Of a DNA stretch of 20,050 nucleotides, positions 6,091 through 14,800 are shown one piece after another. The translations under genes and the position numbers were made by a program. Under the pieces are notes generated by a model. That model did no database searches and was not told the origin of the DNA. It saw nothing but the letters and a program-made list of their open reading frames with translations. The DNA is from Lachnospira sp. UBA4285 (GTDB lineage: Bacteria > Bacillota > Clostridia > Lachnospirales > Lachnospiraceae). Position 1 is the first letter of the stretch. Every line of letters starts with the position of its first letter. Location of the stretch: NCBI GenBank assembly GCA_002394965.1, contig DGVL01000073.1:1-20050 (forward strand). The letters run 5' to 3'.

Positions 6091-8319
6091 ATGAAAAATT
6101 TTTGTATCGGTATCCTGTGCTTTCTGACAGCGGCGCTTGCGGGCGTGAGAATGGTGCAGGTGTCCAATGAATCAATTCTGAGATTCGGAAATCTTGAGAA
6201 GGATCAGGCTGTGTCCTTTTCCATTCCGGACAGTGATGCCATCTGCGAACCGGATACAGTATTCGCGATTTTGAGCGCCACAGCCAGAGAAACTTCTTCC
6301 ACTATCATACGGACCTCCCTCACGGAAGGGGCAGGCAGAGATTCCTATGTGGTTAATAAATACATTCTGCTCCCGGATGACGGGACAGAATATGCCGGCT
6401 CATTCCCTGTGCAAAGCGGAAGATTTCTCACGGCGGCAGAGACGCTTGACCCGGATTCGCGTGCATTTGTGTCCACGAGGGATACGGGGGAGGCGGATCA
6501 GACCGGCACGATCCGCGCCCATATTCTTGGAATGGAGATGAACGTATATCCGTACGGGAGGATCTTCGGCTCTCTGAAGGCGGACGGACTTTACTTTGTG
6601 TTCCCCGGGGAAGGCGTGTCAGAGGAGGCGTTTCTTGCGGCGCTTCAGGACAACATCACCCGGTACAGCGGTGTGCTGGTTGAGCTCTCAGAGCTGAAGG
6701 GAACGGAGAGCAAGGTGGGGATGCCGACCAGAGATCTGACGTCGGATTTCCTGGTGCTTGGGATGGTCTTTCTGCTGTTTGTTCTGCTGGTGTTCTATTA
6801 TCTTCTGCGCGGAAAGCGGAAGATCGCAGTCATGCGTCTTATGGGAACGGGAACGGGGCGGATCTGGTGGGAGATGTTCCGTACATTGGTCATCGCGCAG
6901 CCGGCTGTGCTGCTTGTTCTGACGGCTGTTACCTGGGCAGGCGGCAGAGACGGGCTGTACGCGGCTGAAGTGATGCTCCCGGCGTATATTCTGTTCCCGG
7001 TATGTCTCCTGTTTTATACAGGAGCATTTGCTCTTACCAATGGCAGCGGTATCTACGTGCACGCACTGAAGGGACGGGACTATACCGGAGGAATTCTGGT
7101 CATACAGCTCATTGCGGAGTGCGCAGCGCTTGCCGCGATGATATATTGCATGTCCGGTGCATATAACTGCGTGAAGGAACTCAGAAGAAACGCGAGGGAA
7201 TATCAAACCTGGACGGCGGCTGGGGACTACGGTGTTTTCTATCCGATGTATGCGGGCGATGAACAGACCGGAGAGGAAGAGGCCCAAAGAGAGGCCGTGA
7301 TTGCGTCGGAGCTGTATCCGTATCTGGATGCGGCGGGCATGGTTTATGTGAATGCCCATGCGTTCGAGGACCGTTCGGAATGGGAGGGCAGCCAGACCTC
7401 TGATGCGGAAAAGACATGGAACAGAACCCAGGCAGAATACACGCAGTCACTGGAAGTGAATCCCAATTATCTGGATATCTTCCCTGTTCTGGATGCATCC
7501 GGCGCGCCGGTGCATGTCAGCCGGGATGAAAGTGCACTGACTCTGCTCGTGCCGGAGATGATGCGGGATGCGGAAGCGGAAATTCGTGACTGGTATGAAA
7601 ACGAGCAGCTGGCCTGCCGTGAAAATGATGCACAGGTATACGGTGTGCTGCCGGATATACCGGAAAAGCAGGAAGTGCGGATCATCTGGGCGGCACCCGG
7701 TCAGAAGGTGTTCACCTTTGATCCGGATGTGAATGACACGGGCATGATTGATATGCCGGTGATGGAGGTGCTGACGGAGCGCAATTCGTACATCACGCAG
7801 AGGCAGATTCTTGGGACCGGAAATACAGATCCGGCAAAGATCCGGCTGAAGGACAGTACGGAGGATACATACCGCCAGATGCTTCCTGTGCTGGAGGAAC
7901 TGGGGCTGGCGGATAATTTCAAAGCACTGGTTTCGGTCAATGAACAGGCCGAGGCTCAGCTGGTGGTGACCCGGGACGGACTCCGGCTTGCTCTCATCAG
8001 TATGGCGGTGTTTCTTGCCGTGGCGTTTTATCTGATCTATCAGACTACGGCTCTGGTCTTTGACAGGAATAAGCGCAGATATCTGGTAGAAGCCGTCTTT
8101 GGCGTGAGCTGGCAGCGGATGTACAGAACATACCTGATTCCCGAAACCATGATACCGGCTGTGCTGTGCCTGCTCATCGCGCTGCTTGACCGGTACAGCG
8201 ACAGAGTATTTCTTCTTGTTGTCTGTGTTTTACTCGCGGCGGGGCAGGGTGTATTCATCTTCGGCTGCACGGTCCGGCTGCAGAAAAAGAATATGGCCAG
8301 TGTGCTGAAAGGAGAGTGA
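6091..8319 (+). CDS. FtsX-like ABC permease, bacteriocin-associated (DUF1430-type) integral membrane protein
   Basis: A 742-residue permease that looks like two FtsX-type halves fused. Half one has a membrane segment at about 4-19, an extracellular domain (20-215) and three segments (about 220-240, 265-285, 295-315), with the cytoplasmic coupling motif KIAVMRLMG (244-252) and the end motif VHALKGRD. Half two has a segment at about 335-356, a large extracellular domain (360-630) and three further segments, with YLVEAVFGVSW and the terminal ASVLKGE. The duplicated pattern is the arrangement of proteins annotated as bacteriocin-associated integral membrane proteins found beside lactococcin 972-type ABC ATPases. 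One chain could therefore form the whole membrane channel. The ATG follows GGGGGAGG with tight spacing. It is 15 bases after the membrane protein gene and 4 bases before the ATPase gene. Substrate unknown. Confidence 0.82.
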   Translation: MKNFCIGILCFLTAALAGVRMVQVSNESILRFGNLEKDQAVSFSIPDSDAICEPDTVFAILSATARETSSTIIRTSLTEGAGRDSYVVNKYILLPDDGTEYAGSFPVQSGRFLTAAETLDPDSRAFVSTRDTGEADQTGTIRAHILGMEMNVYPYGRIFGSLKADGLYFVFPGEGVSEEAFLAALQDNITRYSGVLVELSELKGTESKVGMPTRDLTSDFLVLGMVFLLFVLLVFYYLLRGKRKIAVMRLMGTGTGRIWWEMFRTLVIAQPAVLLVLTAVTWAGGRDGLYAAEVMLPAYILFPVCLLFYTGAFALTNGSGIYVHALKGRDYTGGILVIQLIAECAALAAMIYCMSGAYNCVKELRRNAREYQTWTAAGDYGVFYPMYAGDEQTGEEEAQREAVIASELYPYLDAAGMVYVNAHAFEDRSEWEGSQTSDAEKTWNRTQAEYTQSLEVNPNYLDIFPVLDASGAPVHVSRDESALTLLVPEMMRDAEAEIRDWYENEQLACRENDAQVYGVLPDIPEKQEVRIIWAAPGQKVFTFDPDVNDTGMIDMPVMEVLTERNSYITQRQILGTGNTDPAKIRLKDSTEDTYRQMLPVLEELGLADNFKALVSVNEQAEAQLVVTRDGLRLALISMAVFLAVAFYLIYQTTALVFDRNKRRYLVEAVFGVSWQRMYRTYLIPETMIPAVLCLLIALLDRYSDRVFLLVVCVLLAAGQGVFIFGCTVRLQKKNMASVLKGE

Positions 8320-8323
8320 CAGC

Positions 8324-9004
8324 GTGGCGGGTATGGAAGAAAGAAGCAAAAACACTCCGATTCTGCAGATTTCCGGCATGAATAAGCGGTATGGTGACCG
8401 GGTTATCTTTGATGACTTTTCTCTCACGGTGAACGCGGGGGATATGATCTGTATCTGCGGCGCGAGCGGAAGTGGAAAGAGTACGCTGCTCAACATCATC
8501 GGGATGTTTGAAAAGGCTGACAGCGGGGAAGTGAAGCTGTTCGGGGAGAAAATACCGGATGTGGACTCAAAAGCGGGGCGGAGACTGCTGAAGGACAGAC
8601 TTTTCTATCTGTTTCAGAATTTTGCCCTGGTGCAGAATGAGACGGTCGACCGCAACCTGGAGATCTCCATGCTGGAAAGCGGCATTCCCAGAAAAGAGAG
8701 GCAGAAAAGAAAACTCGCCGCGCTGCAAAAGGTGAGCCTCGGGTATCTGTCCCCTGATGAAAAGATCTATCACCTTTCCGGCGGGGAGCAGCAGCGGGTC
8801 GCCATCGCGAGGGGGTATCTCAAGCCATTTGATCTGCTGCTCGCGGATGAACCGACCGGTTCCCTGGATGAGGGAAACCGGGACGGGATTCTTTCCATCC
8901 TGGACAGTTTCCATGCATCCGGGAAAACAGTCATCATCGTCTCCCACGACCCGGTAGTCGCTGCACACTGTGGGAGAACGGTGCATATCGGAGATGAGGC
9001 GTAA
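8324..9004 (+). CDS. ABC transporter ATP-binding protein (MacB/LolD-like, bacteriocin-export type)
   Basis: A 226-residue nucleotide-binding domain with every motif intact: Walker A GASGSGKST (46-54), Q-loop Q98 (YLFQNFALV), signature LSGGEQQRVAIARG (151-164), Walker B LLLADEPTGSLDEG (171-184) and H-loop H208 (VSHD). The DEPTGSLD form is typical of the MacB/LolD/FtsE group that pairs with FtsX-like permeases. The GTG at 8324 is chosen because AAGGAGAG lies about 8 bases upstream, inside the end of the permease gene. An ATG three codons later is less well spaced. It is the last gene of the sigma operon, and its stop codon is 40 bases from the convergent solute-binding protein gene. The ATPase would power a mechanotransmission-type process or export of peptides or lipids. 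Confidence 0.93.
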   Translation: MAGMEERSKNTPILQISGMNKRYGDRVIFDDFSLTVNAGDMICICGASGSGKSTLLNIIGMFEKADSGEVKLFGEKIPDVDSKAGRRLLKDRLFYLFQNFALVQNETVDRNLEISMLESGIPRKERQKRKLAALQKVSLGYLSPDEKIYHLSGGEQQRVAIARGYLKPFDLLLADEPTGSLDEGNRDGILSILDSFHASGKTVIIVSHDPVVAAHCGRTVHIGDEA

Positions 9005-9044
9005 CCTCTGGCGGATATCCGAAGAGAATTCCGGACAGGGCGTA

Positions 9045-10328
9045 TCAGGCGGCAGACCAGCGGCTGGCAAGCTGTTCTGCCGCCGTTTCAAGATCCTCCT
9101 TGCCGTACAGATACATAGCCGCTTCGTCGTGGAAGATGCGGATCACATTCTCATTCTCCAGGAACGGATTCATCATCTTGTACTGGGCCCGGTCCTTCAG
9201 AATGGCATTGCCGGCCTCTGCAGAAAAGCCCTCCTGCAGTTCGGTGTCAGTCAGGGCATCCCGTGCCTTCTGCGACACAGGAACGCCCTTTTCCAAACCC
9301 TGAAGCTGTGCCATATCCGGATCGTTCAGAAGAAAATTGAGCAGTTTCCCTGCCTCTTCCGGGTGCATTGTGTCCTTGCGGATCGCATACATCGTCGCGG
9401 GCTTTATATACCAGCCGGTACGGTTTGATTCAGAGATCCCAATCGGTTTACCGGGGACCATCGTATAGCCCTGCTTCACCATGCTGTCGCAGTAGCGGCT
9501 CGCGTCGCTTGCCCAGCACGCAGCACCTGCCGTTTTGCCGGACGTGAAGTTGTTTGCATTGCTCTCGTCCATCGGCCGGATGATATGAAGGTCCACCAGG
9601 TTCTTATAAAAGGACAGGAATGCCCGGGCCGTTTCTTCGCCGCCGATGTAATTTCCGTCGGCATTGAAGATCTCTTTTCCTTCCGTCTGCTCATAGTGCG
9701 CGTTGATCAGGAAAAACAGATGCTTTTCATTCAGATAGAGCGGGGTGATCCCGTCCTCATACATGGCCGCTGCCGCTGCCGCCAGATCATCCCACGTCTG
9801 GGGAACCGGAAGATTATAGCGATCCAGAATATCCTTGTTGTAATAGAAGACAACGGCATTATAGGCGGTTGGCAGAGCGTTCAGCCGGCCACTCACCGTG
9901 CCGCAGGCAAGATCTTCTTTCGTGAATCCGGACAAGTCGATGATATCGCTCAGTTCATTGAGATCATAGTAGCCGGTGCCATCGGCAGAATATTCACTCA
10001 GCCAGTTGTAATTGACAAGCATTACATCGGGTTCTGTTCCGGAACGCATATAAATCCGGTAGCGGTGCTCGTAGCCGGACCAGACGCTGTACTGGCAGTC
10101 AACGGTAATATCACGGTTTTCCTGCTCGAAGAGATCGACGCCTTTCAGTGTATAGACGTGGCGCTCGTCGTTTCCCCACCAGCCGAAGGTAATTGCTGTG
10201 TGGCCATTATATGTATCATCTGCGGCCGTGTCTGCCTGATGCGATCCGGAGTAATGCAGCAGAGACACACTCATGGCGATAATGACTCCGAAAATAAGAA
10301 CATCGATCCATCTGTTATGTTTCTTCAT
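9045..10328 (-). CDS. Membrane-anchored extracellular solute-binding protein, family 1
   Basis: A 427-residue sugar-type binding protein. The N-terminal membrane segment (about 8-24, DVLIFGVIIAMSVSLLHY) is followed by a linker and the binding fold, beginning ITFGWWGNDERH. Typical family 1 elements are PDVMLVNYNWL, LPTAYNAVVFYYNKDIL, YNLPVPQTWDDLAAAAAAM and the hinge and C-terminal repeats (EEAGKLLNFLL, GVPVSQKARD). There is no lipobox cysteine, unlike most Gram-positive binding proteins, so it is probably held by an uncleaved anchor. ATG 10328 is preferred over longer in-frame starts, which would run back through the cyclase gene; it overlaps the end of that gene by 14 bases with GAGGCGGG just before. 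No permease or ATPase gene is nearby, which suggests a sensory rather than transport role. Confidence 0.88.
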   Translation of the reverse strand: MKKHNRWIDVLIFGVIIAMSVSLLHYSGSHQADTAADDTYNGHTAITFGWWGNDERHVYTLKGVDLFEQENRDITVDCQYSVWSGYEHRYRIYMRSGTEPDVMLVNYNWLSEYSADGTGYYDLNELSDIIDLSGFTKEDLACGTVSGRLNALPTAYNAVVFYYNKDILDRYNLPVPQTWDDLAAAAAAMYEDGITPLYLNEKHLFFLINAHYEQTEGKEIFNADGNYIGGEETARAFLSFYKNLVDLHIIRPMDESNANNFTSGKTAGAACWASDASRYCDSMVKQGYTMVPGKPIGISESNRTGWYIKPATMYAIRKDTMHPEEAGKLLNFLLNDPDMAQLQGLEKGVPVSQKARDALTDTELQEGFSAEAGNAILKDRAQYKMMNPFLENENVIRIFHDEAAMYLYGKEDLETAAEQLASRWSAA

Positions 10329-11781
10329 GACCCGCCTCACTGGAATCACGGTCTTTTCCGTTCCGTTTGCTCTGATACAAAAGATCATCAGCCTGCTTGT
10401 GCAGCTGCTCATAGTTCGCCTTCCAGGGCTCTGTGAAGGCGGTGCCGCTCGAGAAAGAAAGCTTATAATCCCCGAGGGCAAGATCCACTTCCCGGAATTC
10501 GTTCCGCACCTTCTGCAGCCTGACGCGGATTCGCAGCGACGCCTCACGGGCGTCAACCCCTGCAAAATGTGCAAAGATGCCGAATTCATCGCCGCCCAGC
10601 CTGCCGACAATGTATTCCTCTTCCTGGAAATTCTCGCGCAGCAGCTTCGCGAATGTGATCAGGACAGCATCACCGGCTGCATGGCCGAAAGTGTCATTGA
10701 TCACTTTGAAATGGTCCAGATCGATCATCGTAAAAGCATAGAAACTGTATTCCAGCGGTGAAGAGAGACAGGAAGCCGCTTCCTGCTCAAATTCCACCTT
10801 GTTGTACAGGCCGGTCATGCTGTCGTTTTTTGCCTGCGTCTGCAGGGTCTCCACGATGCTGACTGCCGAGAGGTTCATAGCTTTCGCCCGCCGCAGGCTG
10901 AACCAGAGAATCAGGGCGATGATCACCAGAACTCCCAGCAGAGAGCGCCGGTTTTTGATCTGCATCGGGCGCGTGATGGCTTCCGTCGGTATACTGCAGA
11001 CGATGCGCCATCCATTGTCACAGGTATTGCTTGTGATAATTATGTCTCTGGAGAGGATGGTGCCATCGGTGATCGTCCCCAGCGTCTGGATCATGTCATC
11101 CGAAAGAGTCTGCCCGATCTGCGACAAATCGCTGGAGTAGAGAATGTGATCTGACGCATCGACAAGAGCGGCGTCCATCCCGTCAAGCTGTTCCGGGATC
11201 TGAAAATAGTTCTTCAGTTCCAGCGAATAGAAGGACACCATGATGATCGCGTGATCGTTATAGCGCTTCAGATAGTAGAGATGGTCCGTGTTTCCATTGA
11301 GACCGAATACCCACTGGTGATCGGTGCTGCCGAGAATATCCGCGAAATCGTCATACATTCCGGTAGTGGGGTACATCGACCTGGTCTGGTTGGAGATCCA
11401 GCCGATGGAATCGCCGTTATTGTAGACAACGCTGAAATCCGTGTAATTGTCCAGCATGCCGAGGTCATTGATGCGGTCCTCCATCGAATTGACGATTCTC
11501 TGCCGCTCATAGGGATCCATCGATGAATCACCGGGATCATATGTGCAGTATTCTTCGCTGCCAAAAAGCAGGGAGGCAGCTTTTTCCACCTTGGCCAGAT
11601 AGGAATCGACGTTCATCTCCAGCTGATTGTCGTGCGCCGCGATGAGAAGGGCAGCCGTTTCTTTCAATGTGTTGTCTGCCTGACCGCTCAGCAGGACGGT
11701 CAGATAAAGGGATACGCCCAGAATCAGAATGGTGAAAAGTCCGACTGTGCGCATTTGAATTTTTCGGAATTTTTCTTCCAT
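10315..11781 (-). CDS. Membrane diguanylate cyclase: Cache-type sensor plus intact GGDEF domain
   Basis: A 488-residue protein with membrane segments at about 11-31 and 281-297. These flank an extracellular region of about 250 residues with the look of a double Cache sensor (WISNQTRSMYPTTGMYDDF, ALVDASDHILYSSD). The cytoplasmic GGDEF domain begins at NDSMTGLYNKVEFEQE (319-334) and contains DLDHFKVINDTFGHAAGD (354-371) and the active-site motif RLGGDEFG (394-401). It should make c-di-GMP from two GTP. The residues before GGDEF (QEEEYIVG) lack an RxxD inhibitory site, so product inhibition by that route is not expected. ATG 11781 lies 25 bases after the upstream stop; an in-frame TTG at 11832 would overlap that gene but has a weak ribosome binding site. 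It overlaps the solute-binding protein gene, its probable ligand partner. Confidence 0.92.
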   Translation of the reverse strand: MEEKFRKIQMRTVGLFTILILGVSLYLTVLLSGQADNTLKETAALLIAAHDNQLEMNVDSYLAKVEKAASLLFGSEEYCTYDPGDSSMDPYERQRIVNSMEDRINDLGMLDNYTDFSVVYNNGDSIGWISNQTRSMYPTTGMYDDFADILGSTDHQWVFGLNGNTDHLYYLKRYNDHAIIMVSFYSLELKNYFQIPEQLDGMDAALVDASDHILYSSDLSQIGQTLSDDMIQTLGTITDGTILSRDIIITSNTCDNGWRIVCSIPTEAITRPMQIKNRRSLLGVLVIIALILWFSLRRAKAMNLSAVSIVETLQTQAKNDSMTGLYNKVEFEQEAASCLSSPLEYSFYAFTMIDLDHFKVINDTFGHAAGDAVLITFAKLLRENFQEEEYIVGRLGGDEFGIFAHFAGVDAREASLRIRVRLQKVRNEFREVDLALGDYKLSFSSGTAFTEPWKANYEQLHKQADDLLYQSKRNGKDRDSSEAGHEET

Positions 11782-11806
11782 GGTGTGTAAACTCTCTTGC
11801 TCTTTA

Positions 11807-14800
11807 TTACTCTTTTGGATCGTTTTGTGCAAATCCTGCCCATAGTCTCTGCAGATTCTTTGTGTAGATCTCCGGACTGGCGTTCTGCTGATTCATATTC
11901 GTTACCCGGATCTCTGCTGTGAATGCGCACGGCCATTCTCCGACTTTTCGAAGCCGTGCGGCCCCATCTTTGATCCTGGAGCATATCCTTGCCGTGTGCT
12001 GTGGATCTGTGTCCTGCATCAGAATCGTGAAGGCGCTGCCGGTCTGTCTTCCGATGGACGCTTCGTTGTTAAAGATTTTGCGCAGCATGTCTGCCATTGA
12101 CCGGAGAGCAGTTCTTCCGGCTTTCTTTCCATATCTTTCGGCAAATGCCTTGTATTCCGGAATTTCGACATATAGAATGGAAAATTCTGTATTGTCTGTC
12201 CAGAGTGACTCCAGATAATCTCTGAGATTTTCTGTGAATCCTTTGCCATTGAGCAGCCCTGTGACCGGATCCAGCGAAGCGGACGCGCAGATCTCCTCTG
12301 CGGATTGCATCAGCGGATCTGCATCAAAGAACATCCCCATCAGTCCGATGATCTTTCCGTCCCGGTATACCGGCATCTTGCTGGCGACAATGTTGTGCGG
12401 CTTTCCCCTGGCAATGCACTTGCCTTTGGCAAGAATCACACGTTTTCCCTGCTCAAGTACCTTGCGCTCATCCGTCTGGAAAGCATCCGGCATGACATGC
12501 CAGTGCATCTCTTCATCTGTTTTACCAAGAATCTCGTCTAGGGACTGGAAACCGTAGAAATCCAGAAAACTGCGGCTGGCACCCAGAAATCTGCGCTCCC
12601 GGTCCTTCCAGAAGTACATGACGCCGGCATACATTTCCAGATTCTTCCAGAGAAGCTCCGGGGTGATTTCTTCTTTGCTGCTGGAAGCTGCTTCAGCGAA
12701 CTTCAGACCAGGGGACCTGGTATCCAGCAAAAGCTTGTACAGTGAGTCCAGGTCCAGTCCGGTGGGAATGGTGACTGCCAGATACTTCCGGAAATCCGAA
12801 TGGGGGATCGGCATGAGCATGTGTATCATCCAGTGGTATCCGGGAACCGCCGTTCGAATTCGGAAGAATCCTGTCAGTTCTTCTCCGCTGTTTTGCAGAT
12901 ATTTCTCCCGCAGGGTCCGGATATCATAAAAAGAATGGTATCGCTGCTGATCGGGCGCATAGACGAACTTGTCCGCATATACATTCACGGCCTGGATCAG
13001 GTCCACAGATTTTCGCCCGTTCCCGATCGGAAGGGTGGAGTCGGAAGATTTTAGTCCGTGCAGTGTCTGCTCTTTCAGGTCAATGACCGCGATATCGCTG
13101 CACAGGTAGTACAGGTACTGAATGTAAAAAGCCCGCCGCTGGTCTTCTGACGCTTCGTTCAGCTGTATATAGCGGATATGCATTGCGTAGACGTAGTGGT
13201 CTTCATTATGCGCGATCACGGTCCCGGTGAGTTTCATCAGATGATCGCCCGAGGGATAGGTGAGGACCTGAGGTCCGTCGGATTTCCGGAGCTGCTCATC
13301 GGCATACTGCCGGTGCAGCGTATGAACCGGATTGTTATCGGCGTTGATTTCTTTCAGCCAGGCCTCGATTCCGTCGACCTGATCTTGGCGCAGCACTGCC
13401 TCGTAGGAATCATTCGTGTACAACGGCCGGAATGTAACGCCGTCGTCCTCGATGACGCAGAGCGGACGATCGGTCTGGAAGTCAATGGCGCTCACGGCAT
13501 CATAATAGTTCCTCCAGCGCAGCTCTTCGATTTCGGTGTTGTCATGGTACTGTTTCCGGAAAGTGTCTTTGTCCATCGGGTGCCCGAAATAGTAGCCCTG
13601 CACCTTCTCGCATCCGATCTGCTTCAGAAACTGATATTGTTCCCCGGTTTCCACGCCTTCAGCCAGAGTCCGGACTCCGATCTGCTTGGCCATGTCCACG
13701 ATAGAAGTGAGGATTGCTCTTGCTTTCTCATTTGGACAGCTCAGGAAACTCATGTCAATTTTCAGTAGGTCGAATTCCAGATTCTTCAGTGCCCCAAGGG
13801 AGGAATACGCTGTCCCGAAGTCGTCCATCCAGACCTGGTATCCGAGTTCATGAAAGGACTTGATGTATTTACTCAGTTTCTCCGGGTGATTGATGAAGGC
13901 GCTCTCCGTGATCTCGATATTGAGGAGCTCCCGGGGAATTCTGTATCTTCCTGCGATGGACTCAATCTGATCCACCAGATCCGCCTTCCGAAAGTCTTTG
14001 CGGGAGAGGTTGACGGAAACCGGGACGACTCTGTATAAGCCGCTGTCCAGCAGCTTTCTCCCATCGCGGCATATCTGCTCGATCATATACAGATCAAGCT
14101 TGCTGATCAGCCCCTCTTCCTCCAGGATCGGAATGAAGTCCCCGGGGAGGAGCATGCCATGTGTCGGATCGTTCCAGCGGCACAGTGCCTCTGCCCCGCA
14201 GAGTGTACCGGTTATGGCACGGATCACCGGCTGGTAGTACACCTGGATCCACCCTTCATCCATGGCCCTCTGGTAATTCTGAAGAACATACTGCCGCATC
14301 TGGGCCCGCGCCAGAATCTGCCGGTCAAACCAGATGCAGGAGGAATGCATCGGTCTGCCAAGAGAAGCGCAGGCGAGCCTTGCCCGGTCAATTGCCGCTG
14401 CCAGGCTGATTCCTTCCTCATCCATCTGACAGATACCGGCTGCAACCGGCCGGGAATTTCCATGATTCAGATTCGCGGCATCCAGAAACAGACGATGGAG
14501 CGTATCTTCCAGATTATCCGCATCTGCGTACACCACAAAGCAGTCGGAATTAAATCGGGCTGTGCTTCCGTCTCCGAACGCATCCCGGATCAGCTGCGCC
14601 AGCCCGCGGATAAGCGCGGTTCCCTTTTCAAATCCATGGAGTATCTCGTATTCCTTCAGACCGCTGTATTCTATCCAGAGAACAGCGCAGGACTTCCCCT
14701 GCTGCTGCAAGCGGCGGATTCCATCCGGCGCACATTGGAAGAACCGTTCGATCATCGGGAGACCCGTAAGTTCATCAAATTGATCCTGATGCAGTTCTTT

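Noticed and set aside
9006..9026. Palindromic CGGATATCCG with flanking CTCT/AGAG in the convergent gap after the ABC ATPase gene
   Set aside because: Position suits a bidirectional terminator, but the stem is interrupted and no T-run follows on either strand, so it is not called.
9585..10436. 283-codon plus-strand ORF across the solute-binding protein gene
   Set aside because: It is the antisense frame of a clear binding protein and part of the cyclase gene, with no motif of its own.
10329..10610. 94-codon upstream extension of the solute-binding protein
   Set aside because: The extension runs antisense-free but out of frame through the GGDEF coding sequence and has arginine- and serine-rich filler composition; MKKHNRW followed by a membrane segment is the natural start.
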